Assembly: GCF_900113865.1 (NCBI RefSeq) | Contig: NZ_FOQY01000051.1 | Coordinates: 1-45,241, forward strand | DNA length: 45,241 bases | From: Streptosporangium canum | GTDB lineage: Bacteria; Actinomycetota; Actinomycetes; Streptosporangiales; Streptosporangiaceae | Direction: 5' to 3' | Shown: positions 38,578-45,241 of the stretch, one piece after another | Position numbering within the stretch: the stretch's first letter is position 1 | Layout of the letters: each line of letters opens with the position of its first letter | Notes under the pieces: generated by a model | What the model saw: only the letters and a program-made list of their open reading frames with translations | Databases searched by the model: none | Told to the model about the DNA's origin: nothing | Program-made: the position numbers and the translations under genes

Positions 38578-40122
38578 TCAGCGGTAATAGTCGGGGTAAT
38601 CCGGCTCCTGTGCCCGGTGGTGGTTGCCCCGGGAGCCGGCGCGATCCTGTCCCTCGGGAGTGGTGGCGGTCCCGGTGGGACCGGTGCCGTAAAGATCGTC
38701 GTAGCTCGGCCAGCTCGCGCCGGCACCGGCGCCGCCACCGGAGGCGGGCTCCGGCCAGGCGGCGGGGGGCACGGGGGTGGGAGTCGCGGGGGCGGCGCGC
38801 CGCCCGTCGGGCTGGTAACCGTAGCCGCCCGCGGCGGCCCCCGGCCGGGCCTCGGCCGTGCGGTCGTCATAGGCGGAGACGCTGCGGGAGGGCCCCGTCG
38901 GAGTCGAGATCGCCGGGGTGGGGCCGGTGAGCGCGTCGTCGTCGATGGTGGCCCAGCCGGCGCTCACCTCGTAGGAGGCGGCGGGCGGGGCGCTGTACAC
39001 CGGCGTCTGGTACGAGTTGTAAGAGGGCGCCGGGTCGTCGAGTATGTCGGCGGTGTTCGCGGCCGCCCAGCCTCCCGAGCCCGGAGCGGTGGCCTGGGCC
39101 CAGGGATTGTCGGCGACGGGCCTGGAAGGTTCGGGCGAGGCGCCGTAGGGCGCCGCGAGCGGGTTGCCGGCGCTCGGCGTCGCGGGGAAGCCGCCGCTGG
39201 TCGTGGGGCCCATCGGGGGCATCGGGGGGAGCGGTCCGGCGCCGGAGTCCGAGCCGAGGGGCCCGCCGGTCGCGCCGAGCGCGGGCATCGAGCCGCTGGA
39301 GGTCGCCGGGCCGGTGCCGCGTGAGTAGGGGCCGGCGAGCGGGTCGCTCAACGGGTCGGGCCGGGAGGGGGCGCCGTTGCCCGGAGCGGAGCCGCGGCTG
39401 CTCCTGCGGGAGCTCGAACGCGGGGTGCGGTTCTCACCGAAGGCGCCGGGCGTGGGGGCCGCGAAGGTGACCGTCTTCTGCTCGGCCAGGGCGGAGGTCG
39501 TGGGGGCCGGGTTCGGCTGGACGGGGCCGACCAGGTCGGACAGGCCCGAGGGCAGGGCGGCGGAGGCGACGGCCGGCGCGGGGCTGGTCGCGGGCCGGGG
39601 CTGCGGCGCCCGGTTCGGCAGCGGTGCCTGCATGGTCACCGCGTCGGCGTCCACCCGGGGCTGCGGCGCCCGGTTCGGCAGCGGGACCTGCATGGTCGCC
39701 TCGGCGTCCACCTGGGGCGAATCGCCCTCGACGGGACGGCTGGCACCCATCCGAGCTGCCAAGGACCCTCCGAAACCGCCCTCGTCAGCCTGGAGCCGCG
39801 TCCAGTAGTCGTCGTCGTAGTCGTCGGCCTGGCCGAACTCGTTCACGCCTCGCTTGCCGCGCGAGCTCGCCGGGCGCGGCTGGCGCGGCGGCTTGGGCTC
39901 GTCGAACGGGGTGAGGTCGGGCGAGAAGTGGTTCATCTTCGGCTCGCGCGTGGCGAAGTCGTCGGTGGACGTGGTGGGCGTCTGCGCCTCCTTCTCCGCC
40001 ATCTCGCGCAGGCGCTCCGCGGGGAGCGCGCTCTCCCTGCGGTTCATCGACCGCATTCCCAGTGCCACGACGACGAGCACGAGGAGCACGACGGCGACCA
40101 GGCTTACTACGACCGCGATCAT
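38578..40122 (-). CDS. Membrane-anchored proline-rich protein of unknown function
   Basis: A 514-aa protein with one N-terminal transmembrane helix (residues about 3-23, VVVSLVAVVLLVLVVVALG) followed by MRSMNRRES, so the basic side is probably cytoplasmic. The rest is low complexity, rich in Pro, Ala, Gly, Ser and Asp, with an acidic patch (DDYDDDYWTRLQADEGG). Two in-frame copies of about 20 residues (TMQxPLPNRAPQPRVDA-like) occur near residues 145-180. It ends with DYPDYYR. Scaffold-like tails like this occur in actinobacterial envelope proteins, but I do not recognise a family. Same strand as the PEBP gene. Confidence 0.8.
   Translation of the reverse strand: MIAVVVSLVAVVLLVLVVVALGMRSMNRRESALPAERLREMAEKEAQTPTTSTDDFATREPKMNHFSPDLTPFDEPKPPRQPRPASSRGKRGVNEFGQADDYDDDYWTRLQADEGGFGGSLAARMGASRPVEGDSPQVDAEATMQVPLPNRAPQPRVDADAVTMQAPLPNRAPQPRPATSPAPAVASAALPSGLSDLVGPVQPNPAPTTSALAEQKTVTFAAPTPGAFGENRTPRSSSRRSSRGSAPGNGAPSRPDPLSDPLAGPYSRGTGPATSSGSMPALGATGGPLGSDSGAGPLPPMPPMGPTTSGGFPATPSAGNPLAAPYGASPEPSRPVADNPWAQATAPGSGGWAAANTADILDDPAPSYNSYQTPVYSAPPAASYEVSAGWATIDDDALTGPTPAISTPTGPSRSVSAYDDRTAEARPGAAAGGYGYQPDGRRAAPATPTPVPPAAWPEPASGGGAGAGASWPSYDDLYGTGPTGTATTPEGQDRAGSRGNHHRAQEPDYPDYYR
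39595..39712 (-). repeat. Two direct repeats of about 57-60 bases in the proline-rich gene
   Basis: CGGGGCTGCGGCGCCCGGTT and the following bases through CTGCATGGTC and TCGGCGTCCACC occur twice, 60 bases apart, with a 3-base difference in length between the copies. The reading frame is kept, giving duplicated peptide units. Confidence 0.8.
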
Positions 40123-40305
40123 TGCACCACCCTCAAGGCCATGGCCTTCCAGCGGCGCCGGTGAGGTCGCGCGGCCATCGACGCGACCTGCCCCCTTGCA
40201 TCACCTGCGCTCGGACATTGGATCTGATTGTGTCGGACCACTATGAGCGTTGTCACACCCTAAGTGAAGAATCGGTAACCATTACTACCTCCGGTGTTTG
40301 GCCTG

Positions 40306-40872
40306 TCACTCGATGTGCGCCGTGGTGAGACGTCCCCAGGCGATCGTCTTGTCCGCGATGCTCTTCAAGGTCTGGTCGAGGGAGGCGCCCTTTTTGAGGT
40401 TGACCTTGTCGTTGAGCGCGTAGACGGTGAAACGATAGTTCTCCTGGGCGTGGCATGGAGGGGTATAGCCCACCTTGCCGCCTGTCGTGCTTCCCTCCAG
40501 GGCTCCCACCGGGATGCTGTTGTCGGCCAGCTCGTTGGTGCGCGGGTCGATGTCGAACACGACCCAGTTCACCTCTCCACCGGTACGTGCGTTGCTGTCG
40601 GCCACGATCGCGACGGACTTCGTGCTGTCCGGGACACGCGACCAGCGCAACGGCGGGTTGCCTGCCGAACCGTTGCACGAGTAGTCGGACGGCAGAGGAG
40701 CACCGTCCTTCAAGCGGGGACTCGAGACGCTGATCGGCTCCAGCTGCAGCCTATCGGCAGCGGCGGAACTGCCCACCATCCCGCAGCCGGAGGAGAAGAC
40801 GACGAACGCCGCGGCGATCGCCGTTCCGACGGCCTGCCGCGGGCGGCGCGTAGACGTGTTCGGCTGCCCCAT
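40306..40872 (-). CDS. PEBP/YbhB-family lipoprotein
   Basis: A 188-aa secreted lipoprotein of the phosphatidylethanolamine-binding protein (Raf kinase inhibitor-like) family. The signal sequence has a basic n-region (STRRPRQAV), a hydrophobic core and a lipobox FSSGC, so acylation at C30 is predicted. The mature part shows the family ligand-pocket strings PPLRWSRVP, WVVFDIDP and GYTPPCH. Ligand unknown. It is divergent from the SARP regulator with about 120 bases between the starts. Confidence 0.9.
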   Translation of the reverse strand: MGQPNTSTRRPRQAVGTAIAAAFVVFSSGCGMVGSSAAADRLQLEPISVSSPRLKDGAPLPSDYSCNGSAGNPPLRWSRVPDSTKSVAIVADSNARTGGEVNWVVFDIDPRTNELADNSIPVGALEGSTTGGKVGYTPPCHAQENYRFTVYALNDKVNLKKGASLDQTLKSIADKTIAWGRLTTAHIE

Positions 40873-40992
40873 GCCCGATGATGCTACGCGGGTCTGGAAG
40901 ATGCGCAGACCGGATCGCGAGGTTCCATGGCGCGGAAATGCCCGGGAATCGGACAGAATCGAAGGATGGAGGGGGTGAGGTTGGACACGGAA

Positions 40993-43900
40993 ATGACCTT
41001 CGCCATCCTCGGGCCCCTGGAGATCCGCCGGTGCGGTGAGAGCGCGGAGATCGCGGGACAGCGCCTGCGCACCCTTCTCGGCCTGCTGCTTCTCGACGCC
41101 GGCCGGATCGTGCCCGTCGATCGGCTGATCGCGGGGGTGTGGGAGGACCGCCCGCCGAACGCGGCGGGAAACGCGCTGCAGGCCCTGATCTCCCGATTAC
41201 GCGCCGCGCTGGCCGATCAGCGTGGATTGGTGGAGGCCGACGCGGCCGGCTACCGGCTGGCCGTCGACCCCGACCGGGTGGACGCCCACCGGTTCACCCG
41301 GCTGGCCGCCGAGGGCCGCGCGGCCCTCGCGGCGGGCGCTCCGGCCGACGCCGCGACCGCCCTGCACACCGCGCTCGCGCTGTGGCGCGGGCCCGTCCTG
41401 GCCGATCTGGGAGGCAATGACGCCGTCGCCGCCGCGATCACCGGGCTGGACACGCTCCGCCTGGCCGCTCTTGAAGACCGGGTCGAGGCCGACCTGCTGC
41501 TCGGGCGGCAGAGCGAGGTGGCCGCGGAGCTGCCCGGTCTGATCGCCGCCCACCCGCTGCGCGAGCGGTTCCGCGGCCAGTTGATGCGCGCCCTGTACGG
41601 CTCGGGCCGCCACGTCGAGGCCCTGGCCTCCTACGAGGAGGCCCGCGCGGTCTTCGCCGGCGAGCTCGGCGTGGACCCCTCGCCCGAGCTGGCCGGCCTC
41701 CACCTCTCCATGCTGCGCCGCGAGTGGGCCGAGAACTCCGTGCCGCGCCGCGAGCGGGCCGGGAACGGCCTGCGGCCCCCGCCGCCCGGCCGGGACGGCC
41801 GAGGGCTTCCGCCGCGAGGTGAGACCGGCGCGGAGGCTCCGCCGCGGGTCCGGAGCGGCCCGGAGACCCTGCCGCCCGGCCGGGACGGCCGAGGGCTTCC
41901 GGCGTCCGCGGAGGCCCCGCGGCGGGGCAACCTGCCGGCCAGGCTCACCAGCTTCGTCGGCCGGGAACGCGACGTGGCGCGGACCGCCGAGCTCCTCGCC
42001 GGACACCGGCTGGTCACCCTGCTCGGTCCCGGCGGCGCGGGCAAGACCAGGCTGTCGATCGAGTCGGCCGAGGCGGTCGCCGGGCGGATGCCCGACGGGG
42101 TGTGGCTGGTCGAGCTCGCCCCGGTGGCCGAGCCGTCCGAGGTCCCGCAGGCCGTGTTCTCGGCACTGGAGCTGCGCGACCCCCCTCCGCCGGCGTCCCC
42201 CGCCACCCCGGGGGCGATCCCCCTGCCCGCCGCCCGTGACCCGCTGTCCCGCCTCGTCTCCGGCCTCGCCGGGAAACGGCTGCTGATCGTCCTGGACAAC
42301 TGCGAGCACGTGGTCGAGGCGGCCGCGGCGCTCGCCGACCGGGTGCTGGCGAGCTGTCCCGGGGTGCGCGTCCTGGTCACCAGCCGTGAACCGCTCGGCA
42401 TCACCGGAGAGATGAGCCTGCCGGTGCCGCCGCTCGGCCTCCCCCCGGTCGACGGCGACCCGGGCGACGCCCTCGACTACCCGGCCGTCCGCCTGTTCGC
42501 TGAGCGTGCCGCGGCCGTCCGCCCCGGTTACCGGGCCGAGGACGAGGCCGCCGCGGTGGTGCGGATCTGCCGCGAGCTCGACGGCATGCCGCTCGCGATC
42601 GAGCTGGCTGCCGCCCGTCTGCGCTCGCTCTCCGCCGAGCAGATCGCGCACCGGCTCGACGACCGCTTCCGCCTGCTGACCGGCGGCAGCCGTACGGCGT
42701 TGCCCCGCCACCAGACGCTCCGGGCGGTGGTCGGGTGGAGCTGGGACCTGCTGGACGAGCAGGAAAGGGTGCTGGCCCGCCGCCTGTCCGTCTTCGCCGG
42801 GGGCGCGGCCCTCGACTGCGCCGAGGAGATCTGCTCGGGGCACGGCCTGGACCGGGCCGAGGTGCTCGACGTGCTGGCGCGGCTGGTGGACAAGTCCCTG
42901 GTGGTGGTCCAGAGCCACGGCGCCGCCGTCCGCTACCGGATGCTGGAGACCATCCGCGCCTACGCCGCCGAGCGGCTGGCCGAGTCGGGCGAGCAGGGCC
43001 GCGTACGGCTGGCCCACGCGATGTTCTTCACCGAGCTGGCCGAGAGGTCCGATCCCGGCCTGCGCGGTCACGGGCAGCTCGCCGTCGTCGCCGAGATGGC
43101 CGCCGAGCACGACAACCTGTCGGCCGCGCTGCGCTGGGCCGTCGAGGCGGCCCGGTCCGGCCTGGCGCTGCGGCTGGTCGGCGCCCTGGGGTGGTACTGG
43201 TGGCTGCGCGGCTACCGGGTCGAGGGCGCCCACCGCGCGTACGAGGTGCTCAGGCTGGCGGGCGACGACGCCGACCCCGCCCGGCTCGCCCTGGCCCGCG
43301 CCTCCTACGGGGCCAACGCGGTGGGCGGCGGCATCCAGCTCGACACGGCGCGCGCCGAGCTCGCCGAGGCGGTACGGCTGGCGCGTGAGGAGCCGGCCCG
43401 GCCGTGGCACCCCCTGATCGTGCTGGCGGGCCCGATCATCGCGCTGGTCACGGGTCTGCCCACCGGCGACGACCACCACCTCGACGAGATGCTCGCCCAT
43501 CCCGACCCCTGGGTGCTCGCCTCGGCACGGCTGTTCCAGGGGTTCGACCACCTGTCCATGGGCCGCATCCCCGAGGGCAGGGCCGAGCTGTCGGCCGCCC
43601 TGCGCGGCTTCCAGGAGGTCGGGGACCGCTGGGGCGTCGCCAACGTGCTCGCCTCGCTGTCGGACCTGCACTTCCTCCACGGCGAGCCCGAACGGGCGCT
43701 GGGGGAGGTCCACCGGGCCATCACCCTGATGGAGGAGATCGGCGCGGTCGACGAGGTCGCCTACATGCGGGGCCGTCTGGCGGTCGGGCTCAACCTCACG
43801 GGGGACAGGGCGGCGGCCGAGGAGATCCTGGAGCAGACCCTCCGCGACGCCGTCAGGAGCGGGGACCGGATCGCCGCCCTGACCCTGCTCAGCGCCAGGG

Positions 43901-44358
43901 GGGACTTCGCCCGCGAGGACGGCAGGCTCGACGAGGCCAGGCACTACTACGCCGAGGCCATGCGGGTGGTCGACGAGACGCCCAGCGTCTCGCTGCAGAT
44001 GCGGGCCTCGGTCAACGCGGCCCTGGGCCTGCTGGCCGAGCAGGAGGGCGACCTGCCCCGCGGCAGGCGGCTGCTCGGCACCGCGCTGGAGCAGGCCTCG
44101 AAGTCGGCGGACGTGGCCGTGATGGGCCTGGTGCTGATCGGCTGCGCCGGGCTGGTGCTTTCGGAGGGCGCCCCCGCCACGGCGGCCATGCTCCTCGGCG
44201 GCGCCGCCGCGGTCCGCGGCATCGACGCGGTGGTCGACTTCGACCACGTGCGGATCACCGAGCGCACGATGGCCGCGCTCGGCCGGCAGGAGTACTTCCG
44301 GCACTACGAGCGCGGCCGCCTGCTGCCCCGAGAGAAGATCATCGCCCTGGCGGGCTAG
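40993..44358 (+). CDS. AfsR/SARP-family transcriptional regulator
   Basis: About 1120 aa. Residues 1-95 are the winged-helix DNA-binding domain of SARPs (FAILGPLEIRRCG...LRTLLGLLLLDAG), then the bacterial transcriptional activation domain (to about 250). A Pro/Gly/Arg-rich linker with a repeated PPGRDGRGLP follows. The NB-ARC-type NTPase has Walker A LGPGGAGKT (K351) and Walker B LLIVLDNCEH. The C-terminal 450 residues are helical TPR-like repeats. Such proteins activate secondary metabolism genes. Four in-frame starts compete (ATG 40927, ATG 40966, TTG 40981, ATG 40993). I use 40993 because the domain begins two residues later; TTG 40981 has the best-placed Shine-Dalgarno (GGAGGGGG). No biosynthetic cluster is visible here. 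Confidence 0.9.
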   Translation: MTFAILGPLEIRRCGESAEIAGQRLRTLLGLLLLDAGRIVPVDRLIAGVWEDRPPNAAGNALQALISRLRAALADQRGLVEADAAGYRLAVDPDRVDAHRFTRLAAEGRAALAAGAPADAATALHTALALWRGPVLADLGGNDAVAAAITGLDTLRLAALEDRVEADLLLGRQSEVAAELPGLIAAHPLRERFRGQLMRALYGSGRHVEALASYEEARAVFAGELGVDPSPELAGLHLSMLRREWAENSVPRRERAGNGLRPPPPGRDGRGLPPRGETGAEAPPRVRSGPETLPPGRDGRGLPASAEAPRRGNLPARLTSFVGRERDVARTAELLAGHRLVTLLGPGGAGKTRLSIESAEAVAGRMPDGVWLVELAPVAEPSEVPQAVFSALELRDPPPPASPATPGAIPLPAARDPLSRLVSGLAGKRLLIVLDNCEHVVEAAAALADRVLASCPGVRVLVTSREPLGITGEMSLPVPPLGLPPVDGDPGDALDYPAVRLFAERAAAVRPGYRAEDEAAAVVRICRELDGMPLAIELAAARLRSLSAEQIAHRLDDRFRLLTGGSRTALPRHQTLRAVVGWSWDLLDEQERVLARRLSVFAGGAALDCAEEICSGHGLDRAEVLDVLARLVDKSLVVVQSHGAAVRYRMLETIRAYAAERLAESGEQGRVRLAHAMFFTELAERSDPGLRGHGQLAVVAEMAAEHDNLSAALRWAVEAARSGLALRLVGALGWYWWLRGYRVEGAHRAYEVLRLAGDDADPARLALARASYGANAVGGGIQLDTARAELAEAVRLAREEPARPWHPLIVLAGPIIALVTGLPTGDDHHLDEMLAHPDPWVLASARLFQGFDHLSMGRIPEGRAELSAALRGFQEVGDRWGVANVLASLSDLHFLHGEPERALGEVHRAITLMEEIGAVDEVAYMRGRLAVGLNLTGDRAAAEEILEQTLRDAVRSGDRIAALTLLSARGDFAREDGRLDEARHYYAEAMRVVDETPSVSLQMRASVNAALGLLAEQEGDLPRGRRLLGTALEQASKSADVAVMGLVLIGCAGLVLSEGAPATAAMLLGGAAAVRGIDAVVDFDHVRITERTMAALGRQEYFRHYERGRLLPREKIIALAG

Positions 44359-44386
44359 AAGCCTTGAGGGCGGGGCGGGAGGTCGC

Positions 44387-44668
44387 CTAATCGCCGTTCA
44401 GCTCCCGGTAGGGCTTCCTCAGCAGGTCGACGAGCGGGATGTGCCGCACCTTGACCGGTGGCGGCTCCAGCGCCCGCAGCAGAAGGTCCGCGGGGGCCGC
44501 CGCGACGTCCGGCCGGGGCCGCAGCCGGCTCAGCGAGACGCCGGGGGAGTAGAAGTCGGCCGTCCGCCGGTCGAACGGCGCATCCGGCGCCGCCCCGTCT
44601 TCCACCGGGTCCCGCCCGGCCGGCGGAACCGGCGGGGCGGACGAGGCCGCGTCGCTCTCGTGGGGCAT
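44387..44668 (-). CDS. Small protein downstream of a SNF2 helicase gene
   Basis: A 93-aa protein. It is Pro/Ala-rich at the N-terminus and has a more ordered C-terminus (DLLLRALEPPPVKVRHIPLVDLLRKPY). ATG 44668 follows the helicase TGA after one base, so it is translationally coupled. I do not recognise the family; in actinobacteria a SWIM zinc-finger gene often follows this type of SNF2 helicase, and the C-terminal LVDLLR..Y is compatible with the tail of such a protein, so it might be a truncated remnant. No Cys residues are present. Confidence 0.6.
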   Translation of the reverse strand: MPHESDAASSAPPVPPAGRDPVEDGAAPDAPFDRRTADFYSPGVSLSRLRPRPDVAAAPADLLLRALEPPPVKVRHIPLVDLLRKPYRELNGD

Positions 44669-44669
44669 G

Positions 44670-45241
44670 TCAGCTCACCGCCCCGGGGCCGAGGCTGAAC
44701 AGCTCGCGCAGGTGCTCGGTGGACAGGTTCGTGATCCAGTCCTCGCCGGCGCCGACCACGCTGTCGGCGAGTGCCTTCTTGCGTTCGATCATCTCGTCGA
44801 TCCGTTCTTCCAGGGTGTCCACGCAGATGAACTTGCGGACCTGGACGTTCCTGCTCTGGCCGATCCGGAAGGCCCGGTCGGTGGCCTGGTTCTCCACCGC
44901 CGGGTTCCACCACCGGTCCACGTGGATCACGTGGTTGGCGGCGGTCAGGTTGAGGCCGGTGCCGGCCGCTTTCAGCGACAGCAGCAACAGCATCGGCTCG
45001 TCGTCGCGCTGGAAGCGCTCGACCAGTTCCTCGCGCCGGTTCTTGGGCAGTCCGCCGTGCAGCCACAGCACCGGCCGGTCCAGGTGGGCGGTCAGGTAGG
45101 GCTGCAGGAGGGAGCCGAACTCGGTGTACTGGGTGAAGACCAGGGCCTTGTCGCCCTCCTCGACGATCTCCTCGGCCAGTTCCTCCAGGCGGGCCAGCTT
45201 CCCCGACCGGCCGGCCAGCCGCGAGCCGTCCTTGAGCAGGT
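44670..45241 (-). CDS. SNF2-family helicase, C-terminal part; runs off the window
   Basis: The last about 190 residues of a SNF2/DEAD-type ATPase. The visible helicase C domain contains KALVFTQYTEFG, LWLHGGLPKNRREELV, LLLSLKAAGTGLNLTAANHVIHVDRWWNPAVE and the motif VI equivalent QATDRAFRIGQ. This is the common bacterial SNF2 helicase, whose N-terminal part lies beyond 45241. It differs from the DrmD-like SNF2 protein in the operon above. The gene ends at the TGA at 44672-44670, one base before the next start. Confidence 0.93.
   Translation of the reverse strand, partial: LLKDGSRLAGRSGKLARLEELAEEIVEEGDKALVFTQYTEFGSLLQPYLTAHLDRPVLWLHGGLPKNRREELVERFQRDDEPMLLLLSLKAAGTGLNLTAANHVIHVDRWWNPAVENQATDRAFRIGQSRNVQVRKFICVDTLEERIDEMIERKKALADSVVGAGEDWITNLSTEHLRELFSLGPGAVS

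Noticed and set aside
41197..44304. A 1035-codon minus-strand frame opposite the SARP regulator.
   Set aside because: Antisense shadow of a recognisable SARP-NTPase-TPR protein.

Overview
The window is chromosomal DNA from a high-GC, GTG-start-rich actinomycete. The signs are the Nif3 / zinc-ribbon / RNase H-phosphatase / RNase P RNA gene order shared with mycobacteria and streptomycetes, an XRE-DUF5753 regulator with DUF397 partners, a SARP/AfsR regulator and repeated GTGA/TGATG stop-start overlaps. A Streptosporangium-type genus is a reasonable guess; nothing in the sequence proves it.

Layout. 1-1922 (minus): a Baeyer-Villiger-type flavin monooxygenase followed by the N-terminal part of a membrane-dipeptidase-like enzyme. 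2002-5583 (plus): a translationally coupled housekeeping trio (nif3-like, zinc ribbon, RNase HI fused to a histidine phosphatase), then the RNase P RNA gene with a recognisable promoter and a closing P1 helix. 5645-6178: a decayed integrase tail and an AT-rich promoter region with a perfect palindrome. 6179-22629 (plus): a compact five-gene operon, the most interesting part of the window. 22640-24594: two DUF397 genes, an XRE-DUF5753 regulator, a broken anti-sigma-type ATPase gene and a small Cys-rich ORF. 24760-29654 (plus): a UvrD-type helicase with a RelE/ParE-like N-terminus and a short UvrA paralogue. 29788-32129 (minus): an SDR, an ABM-like protein, a thioesterase and their TetR regulator with a palindromic operator. 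32316-33494: two divergent STAS proteins. 33796-40872 (minus): an orphan FxLD-type/PCMT methyltransferase, an NAD-epimerase, a SulP-carbonic anhydrase fusion, a proline-rich membrane-anchored protein and a PEBP-family lipoprotein. 40993-44358 (plus): a large SARP-NTPase-TPR regulator. 44387-45241 (minus): a small protein and the C-terminal end of a SNF2 helicase that runs off the window.

The 6.2-22.6 kb operon encodes (1) a 2083-aa protein joining an intact Ser/Thr kinase, a DEXH helicase with DUF1998-type Cys-rich C-terminus and a Vsr-like nuclease-type end; (2) a SNF2 helicase resembling DISARM DrmD; (3) a 1384-aa N6-adenine methylase resembling DrmMI; (4) a McrB-type AAA+ ATPase with DUF4357 and EVE/PUA-like N-terminal domains; (5) a McrC-type PD-(D/E)XK nuclease. 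Junctions 2-3, 3-4 and 4-5 overlap by 1, 1 and 4 nt, so the set is probably expressed as one unit. I read it as a composite anti-phage system: DISARM class 1-like modification and helicase parts, Druantia/DISARM-like DUF1998 helicase, McrBC-type effector, and kinase control. A sharp GC drop inside the methylase target-recognition region suggests recent specificity exchange, and the integrase relic and regulator remnants on both sides suggest a defence island. Function and novelty are inferred from domain content only.
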